From: Orthonyx spaldingii
Taxonomy: Eukaryota; Chordata; Aves; Passeriformes; Orthonychidae
Assembly (NCBI GenBank): GCA_013397795.1
Contig: VZTJ01000255.1
Coordinates: 848,017 to 912,016, forward strand
Direction: 5' to 3'
DNA length: 64,000 bases
Position numbers and translations under genes: made by a program. The notes below the pieces were generated by a model. The model did no database searches, was not told where the DNA came from, and worked only from the letters and a program-made list of their open reading frames with translations. This document shows, in pieces, positions 1 to 10,881 of this stretch (position 1 is the first letter of the stretch; the number at the start of each line of letters is the position of its first letter).

Positions 1-2055
1 TGCCCTCCTGTGAGATTGGTCTAGAGCTGGCTGAGGAACTTTTTGGTACTTTTTGGAGGTAAGAAGTCTGAAAGAAGGTACCTAACTTCAGGACAGGACT
101 CCCACAAAGGACATAAGGCCATAGAAAAATGGTTCTCTGTGGCTGATTCTCTTCCCCTACCTAGAATACTTCTTGAGGAGGAATTTGGAGCATTTGCACA
201 TTTGCCTAGGGTTTCCAGACACCTGACAGCCCTACCCCTGCCATGGCTGCAAGCAGGCTGTGGGCACATGCAGGTGAACATAGGCATCCTCTGTGGCACA
301 GGCTCAGGGAGTCCACTCCAGACTGAATGATGGCCCTACAGAGTCCAAGTCTGGCCGTATGCACTGGAGACAGGCTTAGATGCTTCTTGCTCACTTGTTT
401 TTTTCTCCAGATGCTGAAGCTACCTTGTGCATGCTGTGTGTTCTGCAGCCAAAGATCTATGCCTCCCACGCAGCAGGATGCCCAGGAATTTTGATGATGC
501 AGGGCTTGAAGTTGCTGCTAGTGAAGCTATGAAAGGATTCACCTACAGTGAGTCACAGTCTCAAGTGAACTCTGAGGATGAGCAAGGAACTGGGCTGAAA
601 TATTGCTAGACCCAGGCAAGTGGTTTTGTTAGTTCTACCTAGGCATGTCCTGCTGCAGCTATAGGAGCTGAGGAGCAGTTTTGTTGAGACAAGAGCTGAC
701 TCAGTGTGCACCTTGTGTAAACCTTGCCCCTTTCCTTTGTGTTCTGGCAGGTTTGGCTGAAGAATTGGCAGATTACAGCTGATATCAAGGTATATGTTGT
801 CTTTTTATCCCATTTGTTTGTATAGGTTCTCAGTTACAGAGAAAGAAATGAATGCTGTAAGCACACAAAGAAGAGTTTATCCTTCTTTGTTATGAGCTTT
901 TTACTATTCACATTCTCATGTGTCCTGTGTTTTTTGATGCAAAGCCTTCTTACGGTCAAAACAGGGAAGTGCTGGGATTTATTTATTTTTTAACATCAAT
1001 ATTTAATTGTGGGCAGTTCCTAAATATTTACGGCTAATTTAAAATGGAAAGATGAAGTCCTTGATTTGACAAACTGCCTTCTGAAGCCAAGAGGAAATGT
1101 TGTTGTGCAAGAACTGTGACCTGCATGTGCTAAGAAACAGGCTTTATTTGCATTTTCCTTAAGTGTAGTATCTGCAATGGCTGACTTGAAAATGCCTCCT
1201 CAAATATATTGTCAAACAAAAGTAGCAGAAAAGTATTTGACCTGGTTTTCTTTGGTTGTTGTTATAAGAAGAGAGGGAGGAGCAGGTTTTTGGCAGGTAT
1301 AAATGGATGAAATCAATGCAGGAATACAGCTGAGGATCTGCTCTTTGCTGTGTGGTGAGAAAGAAGTAAACTCTTTACATTTTACCCCCGAGGAAGGTCA
1401 AGTGCTGCCTGTTGCTAAAACCTACATTGCTTTGACAAGTTGTGCTGTTAGTTCAGGTGCTGCTTTCCCAAACCTGTGTGTGCCTGTGCTCATGGGGCAG
1501 GCATGCCATGCCCAGCCCAGTGCCTGAATTTCCCTGCTTGGCACTTCGATCAGCTCATCCTAAACTAGAGCTGAGGCATTAGGTGGCAACATGGGGATCT
1601 GAGCCCGAATAAAAGTCAGAGCTTGCAGGACCACATTGGTTGTGAAAGCACCTTCATTCTTGATCTGCAGGAAAGATTTCCTCGTGCTGTTTTCTGTGCA
1701 GAACAGATGGGATCGGGATCACTGTCTGTCAGGTGACAAGGGAGCCCGGCAGCTCGCAGGTGTGTGATTAGAGAGGACCCCAGGGTGAGGTGATTCCCAA
1801 GGGGGCTTATAAAGGAGCGTGTACTGCTGAAGCAGCACACATTGCTGGCTTCCACTGCTGGGAAGTCAGGGCTGGCATCACTGCAGACACTCCCCACCAG
1901 TGGATGTTGCTGCAGGCACATCAGAATTTCTTAATGTAGTGAAGAAGAAAGGGGAAAGAGGACAGCAGGGAAGAGAAATCAGGGGAAAAATGTATAAAAA
2001 ATTCACTACATAAATTAGCTGCGCTTCTTGCAGCAAAACTAACAGTTTCTTTTGA
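1..2055. other. Unique non-coding DNA, no gene seen
   Basis: Open frames here are short, overlap on both strands and resemble no protein family I know. I see no repeat family, CpG cluster or RNA gene. The base composition is ordinary vertebrate intergenic or intronic DNA. Confidence 0.6.
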
Positions 2056-2059
2056 ATGT

Positions 2060-2330
2060 GAATTCTGTTGCTTCTCTTAACTAAATGCCTAAAGGAATTG
2101 TATCACATAATATACAAGGGTAATTATTAAAAATGCATAAATAGTCTTGTAGGTACAAAAAGTTGCAACTTGTCTCCTGCAAAACATTAAAAGGTTTGCA
2201 TATGTCAATGAATTACAGGCTGTTTGCTTTTAATCGCTGCTATTTTGGGAGTTCCTGTAAGGATGTTTTTAGAAGAAACACATTTGGTAATTGGAGGAGG
2301 CTGCCCCATTGTAATGGGCAGTTGAAGCCC
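2060..2330. promoter_or_regulatory. Candidate conserved non-coding element
   Basis: This AT-rich, non-repetitive block is dense in homeodomain/POU-type words: GGTAATTATTA near 2119, ATGCATAAAT near 2132, GCATATGTCAATGAATTA near 2198 and TTTTAATCGC near 2230. It ends in a short hairpin, TGCCCCATT ... AATGGGCA (about 2302-2321). Such motif density is typical of developmental enhancers, but it also occurs by chance in AT-rich DNA. No conservation data could be consulted. Confidence 0.25.
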
Positions 2331-2334
2331 AAAG

Positions 2335-3930
2335 GAGGCCTAGTGGGGATTATTCAGGGTGTCTAACGGTTTTGGCTCTGGCTTTGGGTGTTAAGTATCG
2401 GCTAACATGTTTATGCCTGGCCTTCAGATGTCCAAACACAAAGGCCCTTTTCTTCTGCTCCTGGCAAGAATCCAGGCCAATCTTAGAATATTTGCCCATC
2501 CTCCTCTTCTGTATCCGACCCATCATTGAGGACAGTGTTTCTCTTGGAGTTTCATCTGAAAAACACTACAGCAAAGGAATGTTCACTGACCCAGAAGCCC
2601 AGTGACAAGAAGAGGGAATTATATGTGTATGAATGTCTGTCTTCGGGAAAAAAAGCGCACAGAAAGAGAACTACAACAAATCCAAAGTTTCTTTCCAAAT
2701 TGAGCCACCTGGATTTTTTCTTTTTAAAAGTCAGTTCTGGTGGGATATGCTTGGATTTTTTTTTAAACAAAATATTATGTTAAGACAGCCTGCTTAGCAC
2801 TACAGCTCTGAGATGGAAGAAATGGAAAATGTACATTTGTGTTCAAGAGAACAGACATCAGTTCAGATTGATACTTAGAGATTATCTTGAGCTAGAATAA
2901 TGTATTTATGACTAGGGTCAAAGGGATTACCTACATGAATAAGACCTAGCTGGATCAGGCTCTGCTGCTTACAGCCAGCCAGGAATGGATAATGTGATAT
3001 GAAAACAGACCTTTTTGGATGTTTTTTTTCAGGTTTATAAATGTAATTTCTATCTCTGTGTTTGAAATTATTAAAAGCACTTGATGCAGTCCTTAATTTT
3101 GGTCAATATTTTTTTTTAATTCCATATTTTTGACCCCAGTCCTGTAGTTCCATGTGATGGGGAAAAGACGACTGCTTCTTGCAAGCAGCCAGAAGCCAGT
3201 TTCTAAGGATTTGTGTTATTTGTAAGAGAAAGGATCACCAGCATGAACATTGCGAGATCAGTCCCTGGGTTTGTCATATGAGTGCTCCAATGTTTGTATT
3301 AGCAAAGATCAGGCAGAGAAAACCTGCATTCAGCTAAATCCTCATGTTTCCCAGTTATGCGGCTATGCACAGCATTTGTAACATAACTTCTTGGTTTAAA
3401 GTCTGATGTGCTACAATGAATGGCGATGATAGGATACAATAAATGCATTTTACTGGCTAACAAGATGGGAAAGAAAATGAAAAGCATTCTTAAGTCTTAG
3501 TCATTGGCTTCTGTATTCAGCCTTTGTTTCAGTAAGCACAATTCATCAGCTGCTTACAAGAAGTGTTTAGTTATTGAGAGTATTTGCATGCTGTGTACAC
3601 GTCCTTCTAATGTAGTTAATGAGTTTGTTTTTATTACAGAAGAACCCTGAATCTTTTGATGTTCATACAACTCTGTCTCTGCTGAAGGAGCCTCTCCTTT
3701 CCTTAATCCAGATTACCAGTCAATGCATGAATTTCAGATTTTTAGCAAGGAAGAGCAATGGGAGAGAAGTTACCTGACAGAAAAAAAGCTGGAAGGCAGG
3801 TTGCTCTAATTACACAGGTAACTTTCCAGCACTGTTGTGTCTGCCTTCTCCCATTAAACAGTGATTAGGATGGAAAGACTGAAGAGTCAGCCATCATTAA
3901 CGCCCTTAAAAAGTTGCTTCTTCCCCCTCT
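2335..3930. other. Unique non-coding DNA, no gene seen
   Basis: AT-rich sequence with several short poly(T) runs (for example 3108-3116) and no recognisable exon, repeat family or RNA gene. Confidence 0.55.
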
Positions 3931-3935
3931 GCTGC

Positions 3936-3998
3936 TGAAGCAAAGGCAAAAACTCCAACTGATTTCAAGAGGTGCAGGATTGGGCCCTTAGGCTGTAC
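3936..3998. repeat. Short relic of a sauropsid interspersed repeat
   Basis: The stretch contains AACTCCAACTGATTTCAAGA followed by GTGCAGGATTGGGCCCTTA. It resembles a motif of the type 'AACTCCCATTGACTTCAATG...GGATTGGGCCC' that I associate with dispersed repeats in turtle, crocodilian and bird genomes. The family is not named with confidence, and the match is short and recalled from memory. Confidence 0.3.
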
Positions 3999-3999
3999 A

Positions 4000-6900
4000 T
4001 AAGTGTCTGTGTTGGAAAAGAGAATGTACAATGTTGGGTGCTTCTTATAATATAAGATTAGATCAAATCCTTTCAGTGCCCTGAAGCACTTAATGCTGGG
4101 CTACCTGTGGCAGATAGCAAGTGAATGCCTATCAGTATGGATCATCCTCTCAGCATTCTCGAAAAATGTACAATTCTCATTTCCAGCATTTGAGATCTTT
4201 TAAAAAACAGAGTCTAGGGGGAATAGAATGTAACATCAAGACAAGTAGCTTCAATTTCTACCTGATCATTGACATGATCAAAGTGTTTTACATATAGAGA
4301 TACCTGACAACCAATCAATGGGCAGTCAGAAAATCAGTTAATTGATAGTTTTTCTGTTGAGGAATATGAAAATTATATGTAGCTTATGTGAATGAATAGT
4401 TCACTCGGCAAATAAATGCATGTTTTCAGCAAAAACATGCTGATCAGGTGAAAGGAATTTCCCCTGTCCCGTCTCTAATCTGCTAGTGAAGGAAACTTCT
4501 CCTTGTCTCACTAGCACTCCATGGCCGCAGCTCCATAACATGTCCCCTTGCCATCAGTCTTCAGGCTGGGTGACAGACTCTGCGCACCTGAACTCCTGGG
4601 CAGGGGAAAGCTCCCATGGCCATCCCAACTTCAGTGATGGCACAGCCTTAGTAGGAAACCGGGAAATATGGTGATTTCACCTGATTGGAACAAAACAGAG
4701 CACAGGAAAATAACCACACATTAGCATGGGTTGTAGGAGCCTCTCTGGAGTGTTTGGATGTTCAAACCCTATTGACTTTGGACAGTGGACAGGAGATTCT
4801 CCCGGTGCATTTCTATGTTTGAGGACAGCCCTTTGCCCCATCTTTCCCTCATGGCCACATTATAGGGATCTGAGACTTTCCAGAAAGCAGGTGTGCCTTC
4901 ATACCAAACCCCAGGCCAAAGCCGGTGGAGTGCAGTAGACTGGGACATGTGGCACTGGGTAGCCTAAAAGAACTTTACTCTCCTCAAACCCAGTGTGCTT
5001 TCAGCTGTCTTCCCTTCATATCCCAGGCTGTCCCCAGGCACTGGGTGGAGAGTGTGCTGCTACCTGCAGAGCTGGACACTTTGTGCTTTGCCCCTACCTA
5101 ATTTGCAGGTATAGGCACTTCACAGAACGATGCTCAGATGCCCTCACCAACCCTTCACTCTCTGACAGAGGAGAAATCTGTGCAAGGCTGATGGGTCCCG
5201 GGCTGAGGTTACAGACGTGAACCCTGAAGACCCCTGCCCTGCATTTTATGTTGGAGTAGGACAGAGTTGAAATGAGACTAAGTGTTTCCACCCGACACTA
5301 TCATGACTAGAATTTTGAGCCATTAATTTTTTTGGAATTAAAAGCTGCTTTTTACATAAGTAATATACAATAAGTCTGTGAATACCAATTAAAAGCATAT
5401 TTCACAAAATTAGACTTTCAGTTGCCTGTTCTATTGAATATCAGTAGGTAATAAGCTTTCCTCATTTCCCTGAGCATGTAATTTTTCCCTTGAATTCTTG
5501 AGTCACTGCTTTGATCACTTCTTGATTGCTTAAAGGCTGTGAGTCAGTAATATTTCCCAGTTTTGTTGTCACATCAAAGATCTTTGAGGGGCTTTCTCCA
5601 TTAGAAGGCAGCCAAGGTTCCTGGTTGACATAGTTCATCACCATGCCAAAGCTATGTTGCACAAATGAAAATAGGGAATAATGTAACAGTTTTAGCCATT
5701 CGTGTAATCACTTGAATAATATGTATCACCTCCTTAAATGGGCCAGCTGCTACACAGCAATTTTTTTGCTTGAATTTTTACACGTGAAAGTATGGAAGAC
5801 AAACACTAAAGAGGAAAGGTGATTTTTATCCAGATATTTTCATGAGTGGAAGCAAAGGCAGTTGCTTTCCTCTGTTTAAAGACTTTTGCTGTTGCTTTAT
5901 TCAGGCATTTATAACATGAACAATTCTGGCTGAAAAGACTCACATTTTTACAGGAACATCATTTAATGTGATAATAGGCAATTTGCACAGGATTCCGACT
6001 TTCAGTTTGGTACAGGAGTTCTCATCCCACAGTGGCAGTTTTGATCAGCTGAAGTCATTGATGTGGCTCCCCACAGCATGCTAGACCCTGACATCCTTGA
6101 TCCACTTTGTCTTGGGTTCCTCTTGGGCGAAACTTGACAGATTTCCAAAGAAGTTGGGTCTGAGAAAAATGAGGGCCAAATAACCATTGAGACTCGTCAG
6201 AGTTTTTCTTGGCTTGCGGGAAGGGGAAAGTCTATTTCCCCACCAGGTGCTCTGTCCTGTGAAGCCTCTGGACTTTCATCTTTGGATGTGAAACACTGCA
6301 TCCTGCCCAGCCCCACCTGAGCTGTCTGAATATTCTTTTTCCTCCCTTGGTGGGAGAGTCAGTGTGTGCACAAGCATCCTGCTGGGGTGTGTCGGGGTCC
6401 CATCTCCCACAGTGGAAGAAATGTGTAGGGGAAGAGACTTGCTTTGGGATGACCTGAAAGCAAAAGCTCTCTCTGAGTTGTGAAACTTGTGGCAAATTTA
6501 ACTTCAGGAGCTGCAAGTGTTTCCAGTGTGAACTTCGCCGCAGTCATCCCTGAAGCAAATAAATTACAGTGGGAAGGCATTTAAAGGGACACTGTCGCCT
6601 TACAGGTCCTATGTGGAAAACAAACAAATGCCTTTACCTGTGCTACAAATCCCACCTTAACATTATTAAAAGTGAAAGAATTTTTAAAAATCCAATTTAC
6701 TTGTCACTCTTTCTGCTTTGTTTAGTGGTTGTGTTTTCTCACTGTGGACAATAGAAATCAATGAAGTCAGGTTTGCCTGTGTTTGAGTCACTTTCACTTT
6801 TAGGTTTTCAGGCTTAGGGCGGAAAGTTCAGGGGAATGGTTATTTCATCAAATACGACTGTTTTCACTTGCAATTAAAAAAATCAATGGCAACCTTTCTA

Positions 6901-7655
6901 TTCAGACATATGTTTGTAAAAGTCTGCTTCTGTGAGATTTAAACTTTGGATCAACCTTGGCAGTGTTCTTTGAAAGATGTAACTTAGTAAAACAGAGTGG
7001 CAATAAAAGAAATCTTTCCATTATCATGGCAGACTGGAGACCAGCTATGCAGCAGAACCTCATCTTTATAGCTATCACAAAAGTAAGGGATAAAATATAG
7101 TCACAGACTCTGAAACAAGGGGTAGATACCTCCCTAACAAGAAAAAAAGATAATGAGATACTAATATTCATCAGTATGAGCCATGATTTCAGCAGCCCAA
7201 GAAACCACAGTTGCTGTAGATAACACGGCAAAGGTTTCTCTGGAAAGAAATGTGAATGCAGATAAAGGAGTAACTTTGCAGATATTTACATGAGATTCTC
7301 ATAAGCACAAGGGGCAGTTTTTGATCAAAGGATGTAAATCTGGGTGAATCTAAATGTGGTTTTTTTCCCTACACTGGAGTTCCCTGTTCTGTGCTGCTGC
7401 AGAAGGGCTCAATTTAAGTCCTCATAATGGTATGCAGAATTTATAAAACGTATCCCATTTGGGGCGTGCTCTCTAGCTAAGGCTTCCTTCTTGCTCCAGC
7501 AGGACTTCATTTCAGGGAGCTGCTGGAAGAGTGAAACACAGAATAGCAAGAGCTGTTTGCATTGTGAGAAGTAGCCCTAGCCTTCTGCTGCCACCCGTGT
7601 CATAAAGGATTTCAGCACGGGGCCTAAGGCTTCTGGGTTTTATTTATTTCAAGCT
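4000..7655. other. Non-coding DNA, no confirmed gene
   Basis: No repeat family or CpG cluster is evident. One minus-strand open frame (5462-5662) has a protein-like composition and a plausible upstream splice acceptor. It lacks a splice donor or poly(A) signal and matches nothing I recognise, so it is treated as a weak finding and not as a gene. Confidence 0.5.
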
Positions 7656-7659
7656 AGTC

Positions 7660-7860
7660 TGTTCCTATTTAATATTGTCAGGAAAATCTAAATTTCAGTA
7701 AGTGTACATTAATTTGAAAAATTAAGAATAGGTTTATTTATTAAAAATCATAGAGTCAACATGAGTAATCCACAATCTAAAGTATTTTTTCATTAATAAC
7801 ACGTTAGTGGAAGTGACATTGATTCCAATGAATAGATTTTGTGGTTTCATATTGGCTGGG
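7660..7860. promoter_or_regulatory. Weak candidate conserved AT-rich block
   Basis: The block is AT-rich and non-repetitive, with repeated TAAT/ATTA core words such as TACATTAATTTG near 7706 and TTTATTTATTAAAAATCA near 7732. This is compatible with a homeodomain-bound element, but AT richness alone could explain it. Confidence 0.15.
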
Positions 7861-7864
7861 ATGT

Positions 7865-10535
7865 ACCCCAGGTGTGGCAGAGTGCCCCTGGGGACCTTAA
7901 AGACTCACCCTTCTTCCTTACTGAAGGGAGAAGTGCTTGGACACAGAAGTCTCTACCCAACATGATGAGGCTCTGCTGGTCAGCTGGCCAGTAATTCACA
8001 TGTATGGGCTGCTCATTTATGCTTTGTTTGGCATACACTGCATGATTCTGCAAAAGGCAAAACAGCAGAGGTAGTTGTTAAAGGACAGATTATTCTTTTA
8101 CTTAGAGAAGTAATGAAGCTCCTAAATCAAGGCTGAAAACAACAGAAAATGGTAGCTCTAAGTTTCAAATACAACACATTTGGAGATGTCTGTGCTGGAG
8201 TCCTTTATTTTTCCCCTTCTGGACCGCGTGCTAAAGGCCTCACCTAAAAGGAGCTGCTTTTTGTTTAAAAATGCTGAGAGTACAGATTTCACTGAGTGAA
8301 CATCACTTCATCAAGCAGCTGTCTGCATGCCTTTCAGTCACTGCTCCTCCTGACAAGCTCATGTTCTTACAGGTATCATCTAATTGCTATAAATACTTGC
8401 AATGTATCATTCACTTCTCCTCCTTAACATAAAACTTTGGCTTTAGAGGAAAATTGAATCTGTTATTCCTGATGTTTCTTAGCCTCTTGCTGTTGCTAGA
8501 TGATACCAGGCAGGGTGGCAGGAGGAGGAGATCAGGTTGCTTCCAGGTAAGCTGGCAAATGGTTCTGCAGACCCGGCAGGGGCCACCAGGTCCCCTCTAA
8601 GGCTATAGGTATCATGGGCAGGGAATTCCCAGACAGTGAACCCTCTTGTACTGGCAGACTGGGAGTTGTTTTTTAAGGGGGGAGAAATGGGGGATAAGAA
8701 AAGAAGACCTTGTAGAAAATTCCAGTCTCTATTCATAAGGCTTGTGCTAAAAATGACCTCATGTGTTTCATAGTGCAGCAAACAGAGTTGAAGAATGTGG
8801 TCTTGTGGCCAAGAGGAGGGTGTTTCAGTGACCACTTAGGAATATTTGAATCACACAGTGGCTTATTTTGCTGTTCTTTCTTATTCCTGATAGCACAGCA
8901 TTTAGAGAGGCTCTTTGAGTGGGATGAAGGCACTGAGGTTTTAGTATGGATAATTCAGCTGCACTCTTCCACTTGTACACAGCTTTGCAGACAGAGGGAC
9001 CAGATTTTGGCCTTCTAAGACATCTCATAATCTATCTGTGTCTGTCACAGATTCAATCCTTTGAGCTATGATCCTAAAAGCCCTCAGGGGCCAAACATTT
9101 TGGGGAATGAAGCACTTAACACAGTGTTTTCTACAATCAACACTAGAAATGCTTTTAAAATACTTTATTTCCTTACAAGGAAAGAGAACCAGTAGAGATG
9201 AAACTTACTCACCCCCTACTTTATTGCTATTATAAGCCGTTGCTACAAAGCTCAGAGTGACCAGTAACACTTCTCTTTGGGTGACATGTTCAGAAACTTC
9301 ATTGTTCTTTCATTTTCACCACACAGTACCAGTTACTTTGTCTTTTCAAAGCAAATGGGCATGTGAGCACCAGCTGGATTGCCTGGTTTCTTAGCCCAAC
9401 TCCCATGCAAAACTCTCCAAGTAAAAAAAAACCTCTTGCTTCTTACAGCCAGTTTCAGGCTCTGAGACATGGGATGACCACTTGCTTGGCTTGTAAATCC
9501 AGAGATCCCAAACCTGTGTCAACAGTAGTATGCTTAGGACATAACAAATGTAGCTTTTGACCATGACATGTCATTAGCTGCTCAGTCCTTAGGAATGTTT
9601 CCAACTGCAGTATTTTTGACCTTTTCCTTACTTGCAGCTTTGCAGAGATCTGCACTGGGATGGAGGCTAGCAGGAATTACAAACTCCATCTCCTGTAATG
9701 AAACCTCTTGCAAATGTCTGCTCCTGGCTCTTTGTCTGCTTTTTGGAGAGGCCCTACTCTCCTGTGTAGACGCAAGAGATTTCAGCTGAAACACAGGTCT
9801 CCCCTTTGCTGTCTGCCCCCTCTTCCTGTGACTTAAGAGGAAATCGAATGCTGCAATATAAGCATGCAGGTTACACTTGTATTTAGTTCAATGGCCTCTT
9901 CTTTCTAACAGTTTACTTTGTCTCTTCTAATTCAAGCATGTCAGTAGTAAGTATCATATCTGTGACATCGATAATAAAAATCCCATTGTAAATGCCGGGG
10001 TGTCATTTTCCATTCTGCCTAAACAATCCCGAGCTTTGTACTTTCTGGAGTGGCCTCTGTCTTTCACAGGTGACATTTGCAAATGGGGATCCGCATGTGT
10101 GAGGCACGCAGCTAAGCGTCTCATTTCCATATGGACAGGCTGGCATAAGTGCACTTTGTGTCAACCAAGAGGCCAGTCTGCAGCTGGTGGAAATTTGACT
10201 ACATTGGGTTTGCCATGAGGGGACAGGGCCTTCTCCCTCTGCAGGAGTGCCAGCCTGGTGGAGGCAGTGGAGGAACATACCTGGCAGTTTCACATGCAAA
10301 TCCATGCTCTTTGTTTAGAGGGGAAAATTGGGAAAACTGTCCACAGGCTTGTGTGCTTTGACTCTGAAATGCTTTCATTGATGTGCTTTGGCCCAAGGGT
10401 GCCTAGGGAAGCTGACACCTGACTTGTGTGGAAAGCAGCCAATGGTGGCACTTCCAGAGCTCTAGAGCAGCTGGACCACTCTGCAGGGTCTCAGAAATGT
10501 GGAAGATGCAGCTTCCAGCTGGACAGGGCTCATTT
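7865..10535. other. Non-coding DNA, no confirmed gene
   Basis: Ordinary non-repetitive sequence. A 126-nt minus-strand segment (7922-8047) has good-looking splice acceptor and donor signals around an open frame, but the peptide is not recognised, so it is listed only as a finding. Nothing else stands out up to the LTR at 10.54 kb. Confidence 0.5.
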
Positions 10536-10541
10536 GGAAAG
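10536..10541. repeat. Left target-site duplication of the solo LTR
   Basis: GGAAAG lies directly before the TGTTGC terminus of the LTR and is repeated exactly at 10876-10881. Six-base duplications are typical of alpha- and betaretrovirus-like integrations. Confidence 0.8.
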
Positions 10542-10875
10542 TGTTGCTTTCCTGTTTCCTCAGTGGGCTCCTAGCAGGTAAAGACAGACGTCACAGTTGC
10601 GTTTATCAGAGTCCTTTAATCTCCCTCATGGAGGGAAAAACCGATAACCAGATGTGTAGTGGACAACGTGGCCAGACCCCCCCCTGCCCCCTTCTTGCCT
10701 CTCTCTTTTATTCCCTCTCCCCCTGGTGGGCAGGGCGAGAGGCCAGCCAATAGACAAATGACGAGCCCGTGACATGTGGCCAGTCCTGGGTGAACAGGGG
10801 AGGGATAAGTGGAATGCAGAGCGGTGAGTGGCCAGGCCAGGCCAGGATGTCCCTGGTGGCCGGCACACTACTACA
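10542..10875 (-). mobile_element. Solo LTR of an endogenous retrovirus
   Basis: A 334-bp, GC-richer segment begins TGTTGC and ends CTACTACA on the plus strand, so both strands start TGT and end ACA as retroviral LTRs do. It is flanked by an exact 6-bp duplication, GGAAAG. Read on the minus strand, signals fall in LTR order. An inverted CCAAT box (ATTGG, 10751-10747) is followed by a TATA-like AATAAAAG (10712-10705) about 35 bases later. An ATTAAA poly(A) signal (10620-10615) lies about 90 bases further on, then a short U5. No second LTR, primer-binding site or gag/pol/env-like frame adjoins it, so it is a solo LTR left by LTR-LTR recombination. The intact duplication implies a fairly young insertion compared with the other repeats here. 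The subfamily is not identified; an ERVK-like avian element is my guess from the 6-bp duplication. Confidence 0.82.
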
Positions 10876-10881
10876 GGAAAG
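10876..10881. repeat. Right target-site duplication of the solo LTR
   Basis: GGAAAG follows the CTACA terminus directly and is identical to 10536-10541. Confidence 0.8.
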
